DNA of 15,804 bases from JANYIP01 sp031394045 (lineage in GTDB: Bacteria; Actinomycetota; Actinomycetes; Prado026): NCBI GenBank assembly GCA_031394045.1, contig JANMWN010000185.1:1-15804 (forward strand). Reading direction: 5' to 3'. This document shows positions 5,566-13,642 of this stretch, in pieces. Numbering within the stretch: the first letter of the stretch is position 1; every line of letters starts with the position of its first letter. A program made the position numbers and the translations under genes. The notes under the pieces were generated by a model. It had not been told where the DNA came from, made no database searches, and saw only the letters and a list, made by a program, of their open reading frames with translations.

Positions 5566-6999
5566 GTGTCGCGCTGGTCGTTGCGTACCCGGCTCGTCGT
5601 CGGGCTGACCCTGCTGGCGGTGATCGGCCTGGTCGTGGTCAACCTCGTGGTCGTGCTGCTGCTGCACAGCTTCCTGGTACGTGGCGTCGACGACCAGCTC
5701 AGCGGCTCGGGAGCCGGGCCGCTGTCGGGCGAGCTGCCCAGGCAGCCGAGCGCCGACGGTCAGCCGGTGGGCGGGCTCCCGGGTGACGGCAACCCGGGTA
5801 CCCGGCGACCCGACCTGCCGAGCTCGTTCGTCTTCGAGCAGATCGACGCGACCGGCAAGGTGACGTATCAGAGCAAGGGCAGCCTGGCCACCGGCGCCCC
5901 GGACCTGAGCGGTGTGAGCGCGGACGAGATCCGCGCCCACGGCAGCCAGGTCTTCACGGTTCCCGCTACCGGCGGCGGGTCCGACTTCCGCGTCAAGGCC
6001 CGGGTCGGCTCGGACGGGACGACGTCGGTCATCGGCATCTCGCTGGCTGGCGTGGACTCCACGGTGCGGCGACTGGCCGGTCTCACCGCTGCTGTGTCGC
6101 TGGTCGCTGTGCTGCTGCTCGCGGTGCTGGCCCGCGTCGTCGTACGCCTCGGGCTCAAGCCCCTGGTCGCCGTCGAGGACACGGCTGAGGCGATCGCGGC
6201 CGGGGACCTGTCCCGACGGGTGCCGGACGGCCCACCGGGCACGGAGGTCGGTCGGCTGTCGACCTCGCTGAACACGATGCTCGGGCAGATCGAGACGTCG
6301 TTCGCCGAGAAGGAGGCCGCCGAGCGCCGGCTACGCCGCTTCGTCGCCGACGCAGGCCACGAGCTGCGGACGCCACTGACGTCGATCCGCGGGTACGCCG
6401 AGCTGTTCCGGCAGGGCGCGATCGTCGAGCCAGCCGACCAGACGCGGGCGATGGGACGGATCGAGAGCGAGGCCGAGCGGATGGGCCACCTCGTCGACGA
6501 CCTGCTGCTGCTGGCCCGGCTCGACCAGCAGCGCCCGCTCGAGCAGGTGCCGGTCGAGCTCGTCGGCTTGACCCGCGATGCCGTGGCCGACGCGCAGGTC
6601 CGCGATCCGGGTCGGCCGATCGACCTGGACTCCGGCGCCGCGGCGATCCAGGTGGTGGGGGACCGGGACCGGCTGCGCCAGGTCCTCGACAACCTGCTCG
6701 GCAACGCGCTGGTGCACACGCCCGACGCGACCCCGGTCCATGTCCGGCTCGCGGCGGGCGAGCCCGGTCACGTCACCATCGAGGTACGCGACGAGGGGCC
6801 GGGGCTCTCGCCCGACCAGGCCGCTCGCGTGTTCGAGCGGTTCTACCGCGCGGACTCCAGCCGTAGCCGGAGCAACGGTGGCTCGGGGCTCGGGCTGTCG
6901 ATCGTCGAGGCGGTCGTCTCGGCGCACGGGGGTACGGTCCGCTGCGCGAGCGCCCCGGGCGAGGGCGCCACGTTCACGATCACGCTGCCGTCAGCCTGA
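5566..6999 (+). CDS. Membrane sensor histidine kinase
   Basis: This 477-residue kinase is the partner of the preceding regulator. It has an N-terminal transmembrane helix (about 10-33), an extracytoplasmic sensor segment (about 40-168) that is Gly/Pro-rich at 48-85, and a second helix (about 172-193). A HAMP linker follows to about 245. The HisKA dimerisation helix has phospho-acceptor His265 in AGHELRTPLTSIRGY. The ATPase domain has the N box NLLGNALVHTP (376-386), DEGPGLS (409-415), FERFYR (423-428) and GGSGLGLSI (438-446). All catalytic motifs are intact. The GTG start is 3 nt after the regulator stop, so the two are cotranscribed. The stimulus cannot be read from the sequence. Its 3' end converges on the MFS gene with only 22 nt between the stops. 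Confidence 0.95.
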   Translation: MSRWSLRTRLVVGLTLLAVIGLVVVNLVVVLLLHSFLVRGVDDQLSGSGAGPLSGELPRQPSADGQPVGGLPGDGNPGTRRPDLPSSFVFEQIDATGKVTYQSKGSLATGAPDLSGVSADEIRAHGSQVFTVPATGGGSDFRVKARVGSDGTTSVIGISLAGVDSTVRRLAGLTAAVSLVAVLLLAVLARVVVRLGLKPLVAVEDTAEAIAAGDLSRRVPDGPPGTEVGRLSTSLNTMLGQIETSFAEKEAAERRLRRFVADAGHELRTPLTSIRGYAELFRQGAIVEPADQTRAMGRIESEAERMGHLVDDLLLLARLDQQRPLEQVPVELVGLTRDAVADAQVRDPGRPIDLDSGAAAIQVVGDRDRLRQVLDNLLGNALVHTPDATPVHVRLAAGEPGHVTIEVRDEGPGLSPDQAARVFERFYRADSSRSRSNGGSGLGLSIVEAVVSAHGGTVRCASAPGEGATFTITLPSA

Positions 7000-7021
7000 C
7001 TCCCGCCGGAATACGGACGGG

Positions 7022-8218
7022 TCAGGGGACCAGCGGCCGGGTGGACCCGGCGATGATGCAGCCGATGGCCATCAGGCCGGCGGCCAGGGTGAGCGAGTGC
7101 AGGATCCCGACGTGCTCGGTGAGCTGGCCGATCACCGGCGGCCCGGCCAGGAACGCGGTGTAGCCGATCGAGGCAACGACGCTGACCCGCCCCGCCGCGT
7201 GCAGCGGGTCGTCGGCCGCCGCGCTCATGCCGACCGGGAAGCCGAGCGCGGTGCCCAGCCCCCAGGCCACGACCCCGACCAGAGCCAGCGGTAGGGAGCC
7301 GGCGAAGACGAACAGCAGCAGCCCGGCGGTGGCCAGCCCTGCGGCGCTGCGGAGCGAGACCACGCGGCCCCAGCTGTCGATCGCGTGCGGGCCGAACCAT
7401 CGCCCCGTCGTCATCGATGCGAGGAAGACCGCGAACGTGAGCGAGCCACCGACCGCCGAGGCGCCGTACCCGTCGATGGCCGCCACCCCGAGCCAGTCGT
7501 TGCCGGTGCCCTCGGAGAACGCGGCGGTCAGGACGAACAGCCCGATCAGCAACGTACGCGGCTCGGTCCAGGCGTTGAGCGGGTTCCTCGGCGCGGCGGC
7601 CAACTCCTCCCGCGGCGGCGGCTTGGCCGACCCTGGCAGGAACTCCCGGGCCGCGAGCGGCACTCCCACCGCGATGGCGACCGCGACCATCAGCAGGTGC
7701 ACGGTGACCGACACGTGCCGCGCCACGAGGCCCGCGCCGATCACGGCCGCGAGCACCGAGCCGACGCTCCAGCCGGCGTGGAACCGCGACATGATCGGCC
7801 GGTCCAGGCGCTGCTCGACCGCGGCGCCCTCGACGTTCATCGCGACGTCCCACGTCGCGTTGCCGAGCCCGACGGCCACCAGGCCCACGGCGACCAGGGG
7901 CGTGCCGATCTGGTAGCCGATGGCGATCGTCGTCAGGCCGACGGCCGAGATCAGGCTGGAGACGGTGACCGCACGCCGGGTCCCGAGGTGGCCCACGACC
8001 AGCCCGGAGAGCGGGAGCGCGAGCAGCGAGCCGAGAGCGAGCGACAGCAGCAGGAGGCCGAGCGCACCGGACGACAGCTGCAGCCGGTCACGGACCTGAG
8101 GAATGCGGGACGCCCAGCTCGCGAAGGTGAAACCGTTGGCCATGAAGGCGACGGAGACCGCGTACTTGGCCCGACGGCCGGCCCGGTCGGCGGACAAGCT
8201 TGCGCTCCCGGTGCCCAC
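7022..8218 (-). CDS. MFS transporter, YbjJ-like
   Basis: This 398-residue, highly hydrophobic protein has the segment pattern expected of a 12-helix major facilitator. Near the N-terminus it has GFTFASWASRIPQVRDRLQLS (from about residue 29), a signature of the YbjJ-like MFS group, then GALGLLLLSLALGS and the loop 2-3 motif A-like GHLGTRRAV (77-85). A charged, Pro-rich central loop (about 190-215) separates the two halves. The substrate is unknown; no neighbour suggests one. The GTG at 8218 (reverse strand) was chosen because it opens a frame starting just before the first helix. AGGA on the reverse strand about 9-12 nt upstream could be either a ribosome binding site or part of the TAGGAT -10 element. 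It is convergent with the sensor kinase. Confidence 0.88.
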   Translation of the reverse strand: MGTGSASLSADRAGRRAKYAVSVAFMANGFTFASWASRIPQVRDRLQLSSGALGLLLLSLALGSLLALPLSGLVVGHLGTRRAVTVSSLISAVGLTTIAIGYQIGTPLVAVGLVAVGLGNATWDVAMNVEGAAVEQRLDRPIMSRFHAGWSVGSVLAAVIGAGLVARHVSVTVHLLMVAVAIAVGVPLAAREFLPGSAKPPPREELAAAPRNPLNAWTEPRTLLIGLFVLTAAFSEGTGNDWLGVAAIDGYGASAVGGSLTFAVFLASMTTGRWFGPHAIDSWGRVVSLRSAAGLATAGLLLFVFAGSLPLALVGVVAWGLGTALGFPVGMSAAADDPLHAAGRVSVVASIGYTAFLAGPPVIGQLTEHVGILHSLTLAAGLMAIGCIIAGSTRPLVP

Positions 8219-8227
8219 AGTGTCGTC

Positions 8228-8233
8228 ATCCTA
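8228..8233 (-). promoter_or_regulatory. Candidate -10 element for the MFS gene
   Basis: On the reverse strand TAGGAT (8233 to 8228) fits TANNNT and ends 9 nt before the GTG at 8218, which would give a transcript with almost no leader. No convincing -35 box is visible, so confidence is low. Confidence 0.3.
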
Positions 8234-8259
8234 AGAGACCCGATGGGCTAGCCGGGCCT

Positions 8260-8287
8260 TACCAATGCCTAGCTCTGTCTACCAATG
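8260..8287. repeat. TACCAATG direct repeat pair
   Basis: The 8-mer TACCAATG occurs at 8260-8267 and 8280-8287, exactly 20 bp apart. The second copy overlaps the last codons and stop of the LamG gene. It may be a trace of a small duplication or deletion at the gene's 3' end, or chance. Confidence 0.35.
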
Positions 8288-8824
8288 GTTCGCGGCGTAC
8301 GTGCTGGCGACCTGAGCCGGGGTGAGCTGGGTGCCTTCGAACACCGCGGCCTCGTCGATCACGCCGCCGAGGCCGAAGTACGTCGGGTTCGCGCCGCCGG
8401 CCCAGCCGGCGAGGTTGTCCCAGCCGATCCGCCAGAAGCCGTTGTAGGCCTCCGCGACCGTCCAGCCGGCGTTGCTCGCGACCAGCACGCCGTCGACGTA
8501 CAGGCGGCCGCCCGCGGCGCCGAGCGAGGCGACAAGCTGGTGCGGCTTCCCGTCGTTGACGGTGCCCGGTGAGGTGATGGCCTGGAACCCGCCCGGGTAG
8601 ATGCCGAACCAGACCCGCCCTGAGTCGTCGATGAACAGGTGCCGGTCGTACTGGGCGGACCGCCCCGCCATCGATTTACTGCCCATGATCCTGCCCCCGG
8701 TGGCCAGCCCGTTCGGGAGCTGGATCCACGCCATCAGGGTGAAGACGTTCGGCTGGGTACGCAGGCTCGGCCACACCACGAAGCCACCGGTCGTCGGCGT
8801 CCGGTCCACGAGCGGCTGACCCAT
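8279..8824 (-). CDS. Stand-alone LamG-like (concanavalin A-like jelly-roll) domain protein
   Basis: This 181-residue protein consists almost entirely of one LamG_3-type jelly-roll domain. It has VFTLMAWIQ (27-35), a central PHQLVASL strand, GRLYVDGVLV (106-115) and the typical C-terminal end GVIDEAAVFEGTQLTPAQV (154-172). Such domains bind carbohydrate or protein ligands and normally form the C-terminus of large secreted actinobacterial proteins. Here there is no signal peptide, membrane helix or anchoring signal. The frame continues only 12 codons upstream of the ATG before a stop at 8861-8863, and those codons contain no ATG, GTG or TTG although they still read like domain sequence. The gene may therefore be the surviving 3' part of a larger gene. 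The alternative is a genuine small cytoplasmic protein. It lies 60 nt upstream of the MFS gene on the same strand. Confidence 0.65.
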   Translation of the reverse strand: MGQPLVDRTPTTGGFVVWPSLRTQPNVFTLMAWIQLPNGLATGGRIMGSKSMAGRSAQYDRHLFIDDSGRVWFGIYPGGFQAITSPGTVNDGKPHQLVASLGAAGGRLYVDGVLVASNAGWTVAEAYNGFWRIGWDNLAGWAGGANPTYFGLGGVIDEAAVFEGTQLTPAQVASTYAANHW

Positions 8825-8868
8825 CCCGCCGGTGGTGCACCTGCCCCCAATGTCGGTTGATCAGCGCT

Positions 8869-8898
8869 CCGACCTCAGTCCGAGGGCGCTCGTATGCT
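8869..8898 (+). promoter_or_regulatory. Candidate leaderless promoter of the aminotransferase gene
   Basis: TATGCT at 8893-8898 is a good -10 element, and CCGACC at 8869-8874 could serve as a weak -35 with an 18-nt spacer. Only 6 nt separate the -10 from the ATG at 8905, and no Shine-Dalgarno is present, which fits a leaderless mRNA. CCTC/GAGG arms (8873-8876 and 8882-8885) flanked by GCGC lie inside the promoter and could be an operator. Confidence 0.5.
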
Positions 8899-8904
8899 GG
8901 CTCC

Positions 8905-9966
8905 ATGACCGGACCGCGCCTTCGCTCCGCGCTCGAAGGGATCCCCGCGTACAAGGCCGGCAGCCCGGCGCCCGACGGCGCGTTCAAGATCTCGAGCAAC
9001 GAGAACCCGTACCCGCCCCTGGCTTCGGTGGCCGCCGCGCTCCAGCAGGCGGCCGCGGAGATCAACCGCTACCCCGACTTCGGGTCGGCCGAGCTCGTGG
9101 CTGCGCTGGCTGATCGCTTCGACGTTCCGATGGCCAGGGTCGCCGTGGGTACGGGGTCCGTGGGCGTGGCCCAGCAGATCGTCCAGTCGACGGCCGGGCC
9201 CGGCGACGAGGTGGTCTATGCGTGGCGCTCGTTCGAGGCGTACCCGATCATCACGCAGGTCTCGGGCGCGAAGTCCGTGCAAGTACCGCTCGACGCGGAC
9301 GACCGGCACGACCTGCCGGCGATGCTCGCGGCGGTCACCGAACGCACCCGGCTGGTGTTCGTCTGCACGCCCAACAACCCGACCGGGACGGCGGTCCGCC
9401 GGGCCGAGATCGAGGCGTTCCTCGACGCCGTCCCTCCTGACCTGCTGGTGGTGCTCGACGAGGCCTACTGCGAGTTCGTCCGCGACCCGGACGTACCGGA
9501 CGGCATCGAGATCGCGCGGCACCGGCCGAACGTGTGCGTGCTGCGTACGTTCTCCAAGGCGTACGGGCTGGCGGGGCTGCGGGTCGGCTTCGCCGTGGCG
9601 CACGAACCGGTGGCGGCGGCCCTGCGCAAGACGGCCGTGCCGTTCGGGGTGAGCAGCCTCGCCCAGGTCGCGGCGGTTGCCTCGCTCGCGGCCGAGGACG
9701 AGCTGCTGGCCCGGGTCGAGACCCTGGTCAAGGACCGCGACCGGCTGGCCGCCATGCTGGCCGACCAGGGCTGGGCGGTGCCCCCGAGCGAGGCCAACTT
9801 CGTCTGGCTCCGGCTCGGCGACCGTACCGACGCTTTCGCGGCCGCGTGCGCCGAGGCCGGGGTGGTCGTGCGCCCGTTCGCCGGCGAGGGCGTCCGCGTC
9901 ACCGTCGGCGAGCCGGAGGCGGTCGAACGCTTCGTCGCGGTGGCCGCCCGGTTCGCCCCTGCCTGA
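8905..9966 (+). CDS. pat: PLP-dependent aminotransferase, HisC2/Pat type
   Basis: This 353-residue fold-type I aminotransferase closely resembles mycobacterial HisC2/Pat, an aromatic amino acid (phenylalanine) aminotransferase related to histidinol-phosphate aminotransferase. Visible motifs are SNENPYPPL (31-39), INRYPD (53-58), GTGSVGVAQQ (82-91), the NNP turn (157-159), LDEAYCEF with Asp185 and Tyr188, the PLP lysine Lys218 in RTFSKAYGLAGLRVGFA, and ANFVWL plus the C-terminal GVRVTVG. The GSVG and WRSFEAYP segments favour Pat over true HisC, and no other his genes are nearby. The start at 8905 (MTGPRL) is preferred to the ATG at 8857 because family members begin here and a -10 element lies 6 nt upstream. 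It is divergent from the LamG gene and followed 40 nt later by cydD. Confidence 0.88.
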   Translation: MTGPRLRSALEGIPAYKAGSPAPDGAFKISSNENPYPPLASVAAALQQAAAEINRYPDFGSAELVAALADRFDVPMARVAVGTGSVGVAQQIVQSTAGPGDEVVYAWRSFEAYPIITQVSGAKSVQVPLDADDRHDLPAMLAAVTERTRLVFVCTPNNPTGTAVRRAEIEAFLDAVPPDLLVVLDEAYCEFVRDPDVPDGIEIARHRPNVCVLRTFSKAYGLAGLRVGFAVAHEPVAAALRKTAVPFGVSSLAQVAAVASLAAEDELLARVETLVKDRDRLAAMLADQGWAVPPSEANFVWLRLGDRTDAFAAACAEAGVVVRPFAGEGVRVTVGEPEAVERFVAVAARFAPA

Positions 9967-9993
9967 CCCGCTCGCAGCCCCAACGGGTACTGA

Positions 9994-9999
9994 GATACT
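9994..9999 (+). promoter_or_regulatory. Candidate -10 element for cydDC
   Basis: GATACT at 9994-9999 is close to TATACT and lies 7 nt before the cydD GTG, again a leaderless arrangement. The only purine-rich stretch near the start, GAGG at 10002-10005, is too close to act as a normal ribosome binding site. No clear -35 is seen, so readthrough from pat is also possible. Confidence 0.4.
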
Positions 10000-10006
10000 T
10001 CGAGGC

Positions 10007-11710
10007 GTGAAGCCGCTGGATCCTCGCCTGCTGCGGTACGCACGGGCGACGCGGGCCTATCTCGTGCTCACCGTGGTCCTCGGCGTGCTCACCGCCGGGC
10101 TGGTCATCGCCCAGGCCAGCCTGCTGTCCCGGCTCCTGGACGCGGGCATCAGCCGGCACGAGCAGCTCGGTGCGCTGACCGGTCCGATGGTGGCGCTGCT
10201 GCCCGTCGTGGCCGGCCGCGCGGCGCTGGCCTGGCTGACCGAGTCGGCCGCTCACCGAGCCAGCGCCGAGGCCAAGTCCGAGCTTCGCGGGCGGCTGCTC
10301 GATCACGCGGTCGGCAGCGGCCATCTCGGACCTGGCGCGCTCGCGGAGCTGGGTACGGCTGACCTCACCACGCTTGCGACCCGTGGCGTCGACGCGCTGG
10401 ACGGGTACTTCTCGCGCTACCTGCCCCAGCTCGTGCTCGCCGTCGTCGTACCCGTCGCGGTGCTCGCCGTGGTGCTGCGCGCCGACTGGGTGTCCGCGCT
10501 GATCGTGGCAGGGACGTTGCCCCTGATCCCGCTGTTCATGGTGCTGATCGGGCTCGCGACCCGGCAGCGTACGCAGCGCCAGCTCGGCACCCTGCAGGCG
10601 CTGGCCGGCCGGTTCCTCGACGCGGTCGGCGGGCTGCCGACGCTCAAGGTGTTCGGCCGGGCGAAGGCGCAGGCGGACGTGATCCGCGCCGCGACAGACG
10701 CCTATCGCGTCAGCACGATGAGCACGCTGCGGCTGGCCTTCGCCTCGTCGCTGGCCCTGGAGCTGCTGGCCTCGCTCTCGGTCGCCGTCGTCGCGGTCTC
10801 GGTCGGGCTGCGGCTGCTCGGCTCCGACCTGACGCTGCGTACTGCCCTGCTCGTCCTGCTCCTCGCGCCCGAGGCGTACCTGCCGCTCCGGCTGTTGGGT
10901 GCGAACTTCCACGCCAGCGCCGAAGGGCTGGCCGCGGCCGACCAGGTGTTCGCCGTGCTGGCGACGCCGGCCCATCCTCGGGGTACGCGTACCGACGTCC
11001 CGTCGCCGTCCGTGGCGGGCATCGAGGTCGAGGGGCTGACCGTGAGCTTCGCGGCTCGCCCGGCGCCGGTCCTGTCCGAGCTGTCGCTGTCGGTCCGGCC
11101 GGGCGAGGTGCTCGCGGTGACCGGGCCGAGCGGCTGCGGGAAGTCCACCCTGCTGGCCGTGCTCCTCGGCTTCGTCCGCCCGGACGCCGGCGGGGTCCGG
11201 ATCGCCGGGGTCGACCTGGCCGACGTGGACCCGGCGCTGTGGCTGGCCGGGATCGCATGGGTACCGCAGCGGCCGCACCTGTTCGCGACCACGCTGGACG
11301 CCAACATCAGGCTGGGCCGGCCGGACGCACCGGCCGTCGCCGTCGACGAGGCCGTCGAGGCGGCCGGGCTCACGGCGCTGGTCGACCGGCTGCCGCTGGG
11401 TCTGGCGACCCCGCTCGGCGACGGGGGCGCGGGACTGTCGGCGGGGGAGCGGCAACGGGTCGCGCTGGCTCGGGCGTTCCTGCGCGACGCGCCGCTGCTC
11501 CTGCTCGACGAGCCGACCGCGGGCCTGGACGGCGCGACCGAGGCCGGCGTCCTCGAGGCGGTCCGCCGGCTGGCTGTGGGGCGCACCGTCGTGCTGGTCG
11601 CGCACCGCCCGTCGCTGCTCGCGCTGGCCGACCGTACGTACGCGTTGCCCGCGCCTGCGCTGACCCTGCCCACTGGCTCCGACGCGGTGCTGACGGGGCT
11701 GACCGGGTGA
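10007..11710 (+). CDS. cydD: Thiol reductant ABC exporter subunit CydD
   Basis: This is one half of the heterodimeric CydDC ABC transporter, which exports cysteine/glutathione-type thiols (or handles haem) and is required for assembly of cytochrome bd oxidase. The 567-residue protein starts MKPLDPRLLRYAR, the typical CydD N-terminus, and carries a six-helix membrane domain (about 15-300). The ATPase domain has Walker A GPSGCGKST (373-381), the signature LSAGERQR (from 477, a variant of LSGGQ), Walker B with Asp501/Glu502 (LLLLDEPT) and an H-loop VAHRP. The GTG at 10007 is chosen because the upstream frame only reads through pat in another phase. The stop overlaps the cydC start (GTGA), so the two are translationally coupled. 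No cydA or cydB is present in the window. Confidence 0.93.
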   Translation: MKPLDPRLLRYARATRAYLVLTVVLGVLTAGLVIAQASLLSRLLDAGISRHEQLGALTGPMVALLPVVAGRAALAWLTESAAHRASAEAKSELRGRLLDHAVGSGHLGPGALAELGTADLTTLATRGVDALDGYFSRYLPQLVLAVVVPVAVLAVVLRADWVSALIVAGTLPLIPLFMVLIGLATRQRTQRQLGTLQALAGRFLDAVGGLPTLKVFGRAKAQADVIRAATDAYRVSTMSTLRLAFASSLALELLASLSVAVVAVSVGLRLLGSDLTLRTALLVLLLAPEAYLPLRLLGANFHASAEGLAAADQVFAVLATPAHPRGTRTDVPSPSVAGIEVEGLTVSFAARPAPVLSELSLSVRPGEVLAVTGPSGCGKSTLLAVLLGFVRPDAGGVRIAGVDLADVDPALWLAGIAWVPQRPHLFATTLDANIRLGRPDAPAVAVDEAVEAAGLTALVDRLPLGLATPLGDGGAGLSAGERQRVALARAFLRDAPLLLLDEPTAGLDGATEAGVLEAVRRLAVGRTVVLVAHRPSLLALADRTYALPAPALTLPTGSDAVLTGLTG

Positions 11711-13488
11711 GCGCGACCGTGCCGGCGGCGGCTGCGCTGCAGGAGCAGGAGCCTGCGCCGTTGCGTCGGACCGTGCGCCTGGCCCGCCCGGCTGCGGCGC
11801 GGCTGGCCCTGACCACCCTGCTCGCCTGCCTCGCCGTCGCATCCGGGATCGGCCTGCTCGCCACGTCCGCGTGGCTGATCGCGCGGGCGTCCGAGCACCC
11901 TGACCTCGCGGTGCTCGCGCCGGCGATCGTCGGCGTACGCGCCTTCAGCCTCAGCCGCGGCCTGCTGCGCTACGCCGAGCGGCTGGTCGGGCACGACGCC
12001 GCCTTCCGGACCCTCGCCGACCTGCGGGTGACTGTGTGGGACAAGCTCGAACGGCTCGCCCCGACAGGGCTGCCGGCCTTCCGCAGCGGTGACCTGCTGG
12101 CCCGGCTGGTCTCCGACGTCGACGCCCTGCAGGACCTGCTGCTGCGGGTGATCCCGCCGTACGTCGTCGCTGTCGTCGTCGGTGGGTCCGCGGCGGCGCT
12201 GGTCGGCGTGCTGCTGCCAAGCGCTGGCGTCGTCCTCGTCGTCGCGCTGGTGCTCGGTGCCCTCGCGGTGCCGGCGCTGACCCGGTCGCTCGCGCTGCGG
12301 TCCGAGGCACGTACGGCCGGCGCCCGCGGCGACCTGTCGGCGTCGGTGGTCGACCTGCTGCACGGGGCGCCCGACCTGATCGCGTACGGCGCTGCCCCCG
12401 CCCAGCTCGCCAGGGCCGCTGCCGCTGACGCCGAGCTCACCGCCGCCGCGCGCGCGGCAGCGCGCACTGCGGGGATCGGCAGCGGGCTGTCGTCGCTCCT
12501 CGGCGGGCTCGCCGTGTGGTTCGCGCTGGTGGTCGGGCTGCCCGCCGTGCACGACGGCCGGCTGCGCGGCGTGCTGCTCGCCGTCGTCGTGCTGATGCCG
12601 CTGGCCGCGTTCGAGGCTGTGGCCGGGCTGCCCGCAGCCGCCCAGGCGCTCGAAGGCGTACGCCGCTGCGCCGCCCGGGTCTTCGAGGTGCTCGATACCC
12701 CGGACCCGGTAGTCGATGCCGCTGCCCCTGCGGACCTGCCGGCCGGCTCCGGGCTCGTCGTCCGTGGCCTGGTGGCTACTTGGCCAGGCTCCGCCACCCC
12801 GGCGCTGGACGGGATCGACCTCGACCTCTCGCCCGGTCGACGGGTCGCGGTCGTCGGGCCCAGCGGCGCCGGCAAGTCGACGTTGGCCATGGTGCTGCTG
12901 AGGTTCCTGCCGTACCAGTCGGGCGCGGTCGAGCTCGGCGGCACTGCCCTCGACCAGCTCGCCGGCGACGACGTACGGACCCGGATCGGGCTGGCCGCCC
13001 AGGACGCGTACGTGTTCGACGCGTCCCTGGCGATCAACCTGCGGCTGGCGCGGCCGGGGGCGACCGACGCCGAGCTGCGCGCCGCCCTCGCGCAGGCCCG
13101 GCTGGGCGACTGGGCCGCGTCGCTGCCGGCGGGGCTCGACACCTCGGTGGGCGAGCGCGGCACCTCACTCAGCGGCGGTCAGCGGCAACGGCTCGCACTC
13201 GCGCGTGCCCTGCTCGCCGACTTCCCGGTCCTGCTGCTCGACGAGCCCGGCGAGCACCTCGACGTCGAGACCGCCGACGCCCTTACGGCCGACCTGCTCG
13301 ACGTCACCCGCGGGCGTACCACCCTGCTCATCACGCACCGCCTCACCGGCCTGGAGGCGGTCGACGAGATCGTCGTGCTCGACTCCGGTCGCGTCGCTGA
13401 GCGGGGCACGCACGACGAGCTCCTGGCCGCCGCCGGCCGGTACGCCGCGCTCTGGACCGCCGAGCAGGCCGGTGCGCCGATCGCGTGA
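11707..13488 (+). CDS. cydC: Thiol reductant ABC exporter subunit CydC
   Basis: This is the second half of the CydDC exporter, 593 residues. After a 24-residue variable N-terminus, the membrane domain shows LLATSAWLIARASEHP, GVRAFSLSRGLLRYAERLVGHDAAFR and FRSGDLLARLVSDVD, which are hallmark CydC segments. The ATPase domain has Walker A GPSGAGKST (384-392), a canonical LSGGQRQR signature (from 488), Walker B with Asp512/Glu513 and the DEPGEHLD form usual for CydC, then LLITHR. Both nucleotide sites therefore look functional, with CydD supplying the LSAGE variant. The GTG at 11707 overlaps the cydD stop. The large open frame that begins upstream at 11239 is an out-of-frame read through cydD. 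A 154-nt gap separates it from bkdA. Confidence 0.93.
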   Translation: MSATVPAAAALQEQEPAPLRRTVRLARPAAARLALTTLLACLAVASGIGLLATSAWLIARASEHPDLAVLAPAIVGVRAFSLSRGLLRYAERLVGHDAAFRTLADLRVTVWDKLERLAPTGLPAFRSGDLLARLVSDVDALQDLLLRVIPPYVVAVVVGGSAAALVGVLLPSAGVVLVVALVLGALAVPALTRSLALRSEARTAGARGDLSASVVDLLHGAPDLIAYGAAPAQLARAAAADAELTAAARAAARTAGIGSGLSSLLGGLAVWFALVVGLPAVHDGRLRGVLLAVVVLMPLAAFEAVAGLPAAAQALEGVRRCAARVFEVLDTPDPVVDAAAPADLPAGSGLVVRGLVATWPGSATPALDGIDLDLSPGRRVAVVGPSGAGKSTLAMVLLRFLPYQSGAVELGGTALDQLAGDDVRTRIGLAAQDAYVFDASLAINLRLARPGATDAELRAALAQARLGDWAASLPAGLDTSVGERGTSLSGGQRQRLALARALLADFPVLLLDEPGEHLDVETADALTADLLDVTRGRTTLLITHRLTGLEAVDEIVVLDSGRVAERGTHDELLAAAGRYAALWTAEQAGAPIA

Positions 13489-13528
13489 TCGACGAACCCA
13501 CCCGGGCCAGATCTGCGGCGTCGGCCGC

Positions 13529-13637
13529 TACTCTGCTCGTACGAACGAGGTCGACGCCCGGGGCCACCCCTCTCGGGGTCGACCTTCACCTCAGGGGCAG
13601 GTGGCGACCCCGCCGGCTCGACGAGTGACGCGAGGAG
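13529..13637 (+). promoter_or_regulatory. Putative bkd promoter, structured leader and ribosome binding site
   Basis: TACTCT at 13529-13534 is a possible -10 element without a clear -35. The leader contains an 8-bp inverted repeat, AGGTCGAC (13548-13555) and GTCGACCT (13578-13585), enclosing a smaller CCCC/GGGG hairpin (13567-13570 and 13575-13578). GAGGAG at 13632-13637 lies 5 nt before the GTG start at 13643. The inverted repeat could be an operator, a leader structure or the cydC terminator; the sequence does not decide between them. Confidence 0.42.
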
Positions 13638-13642
13638 CTTTT

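Noticed and set aside
7000..7021. Bidirectional terminator between the sensor kinase and the MFS gene
   Set aside because: Only a 4-bp CCCG/CGGG stem with mismatches is visible in the 22-nt gap, too weak to call.
8857..8904. Upstream ATG giving the aminotransferase a 16-residue N-terminal extension
   Set aside because: The extra residues do not resemble family members, the region holds the likely -10 element (8893-8898), and MTGPRL at 8905 matches the usual Pat start.
9899..12552. Large reverse-strand open frames of over 600 codons opposite cydDC
   Set aside because: They are Arg/Gly/Gln/Ser-rich antisense shadows typical of GC-rich DNA and match no recognisable protein, while both forward frames encode clear ABC transporter motifs.
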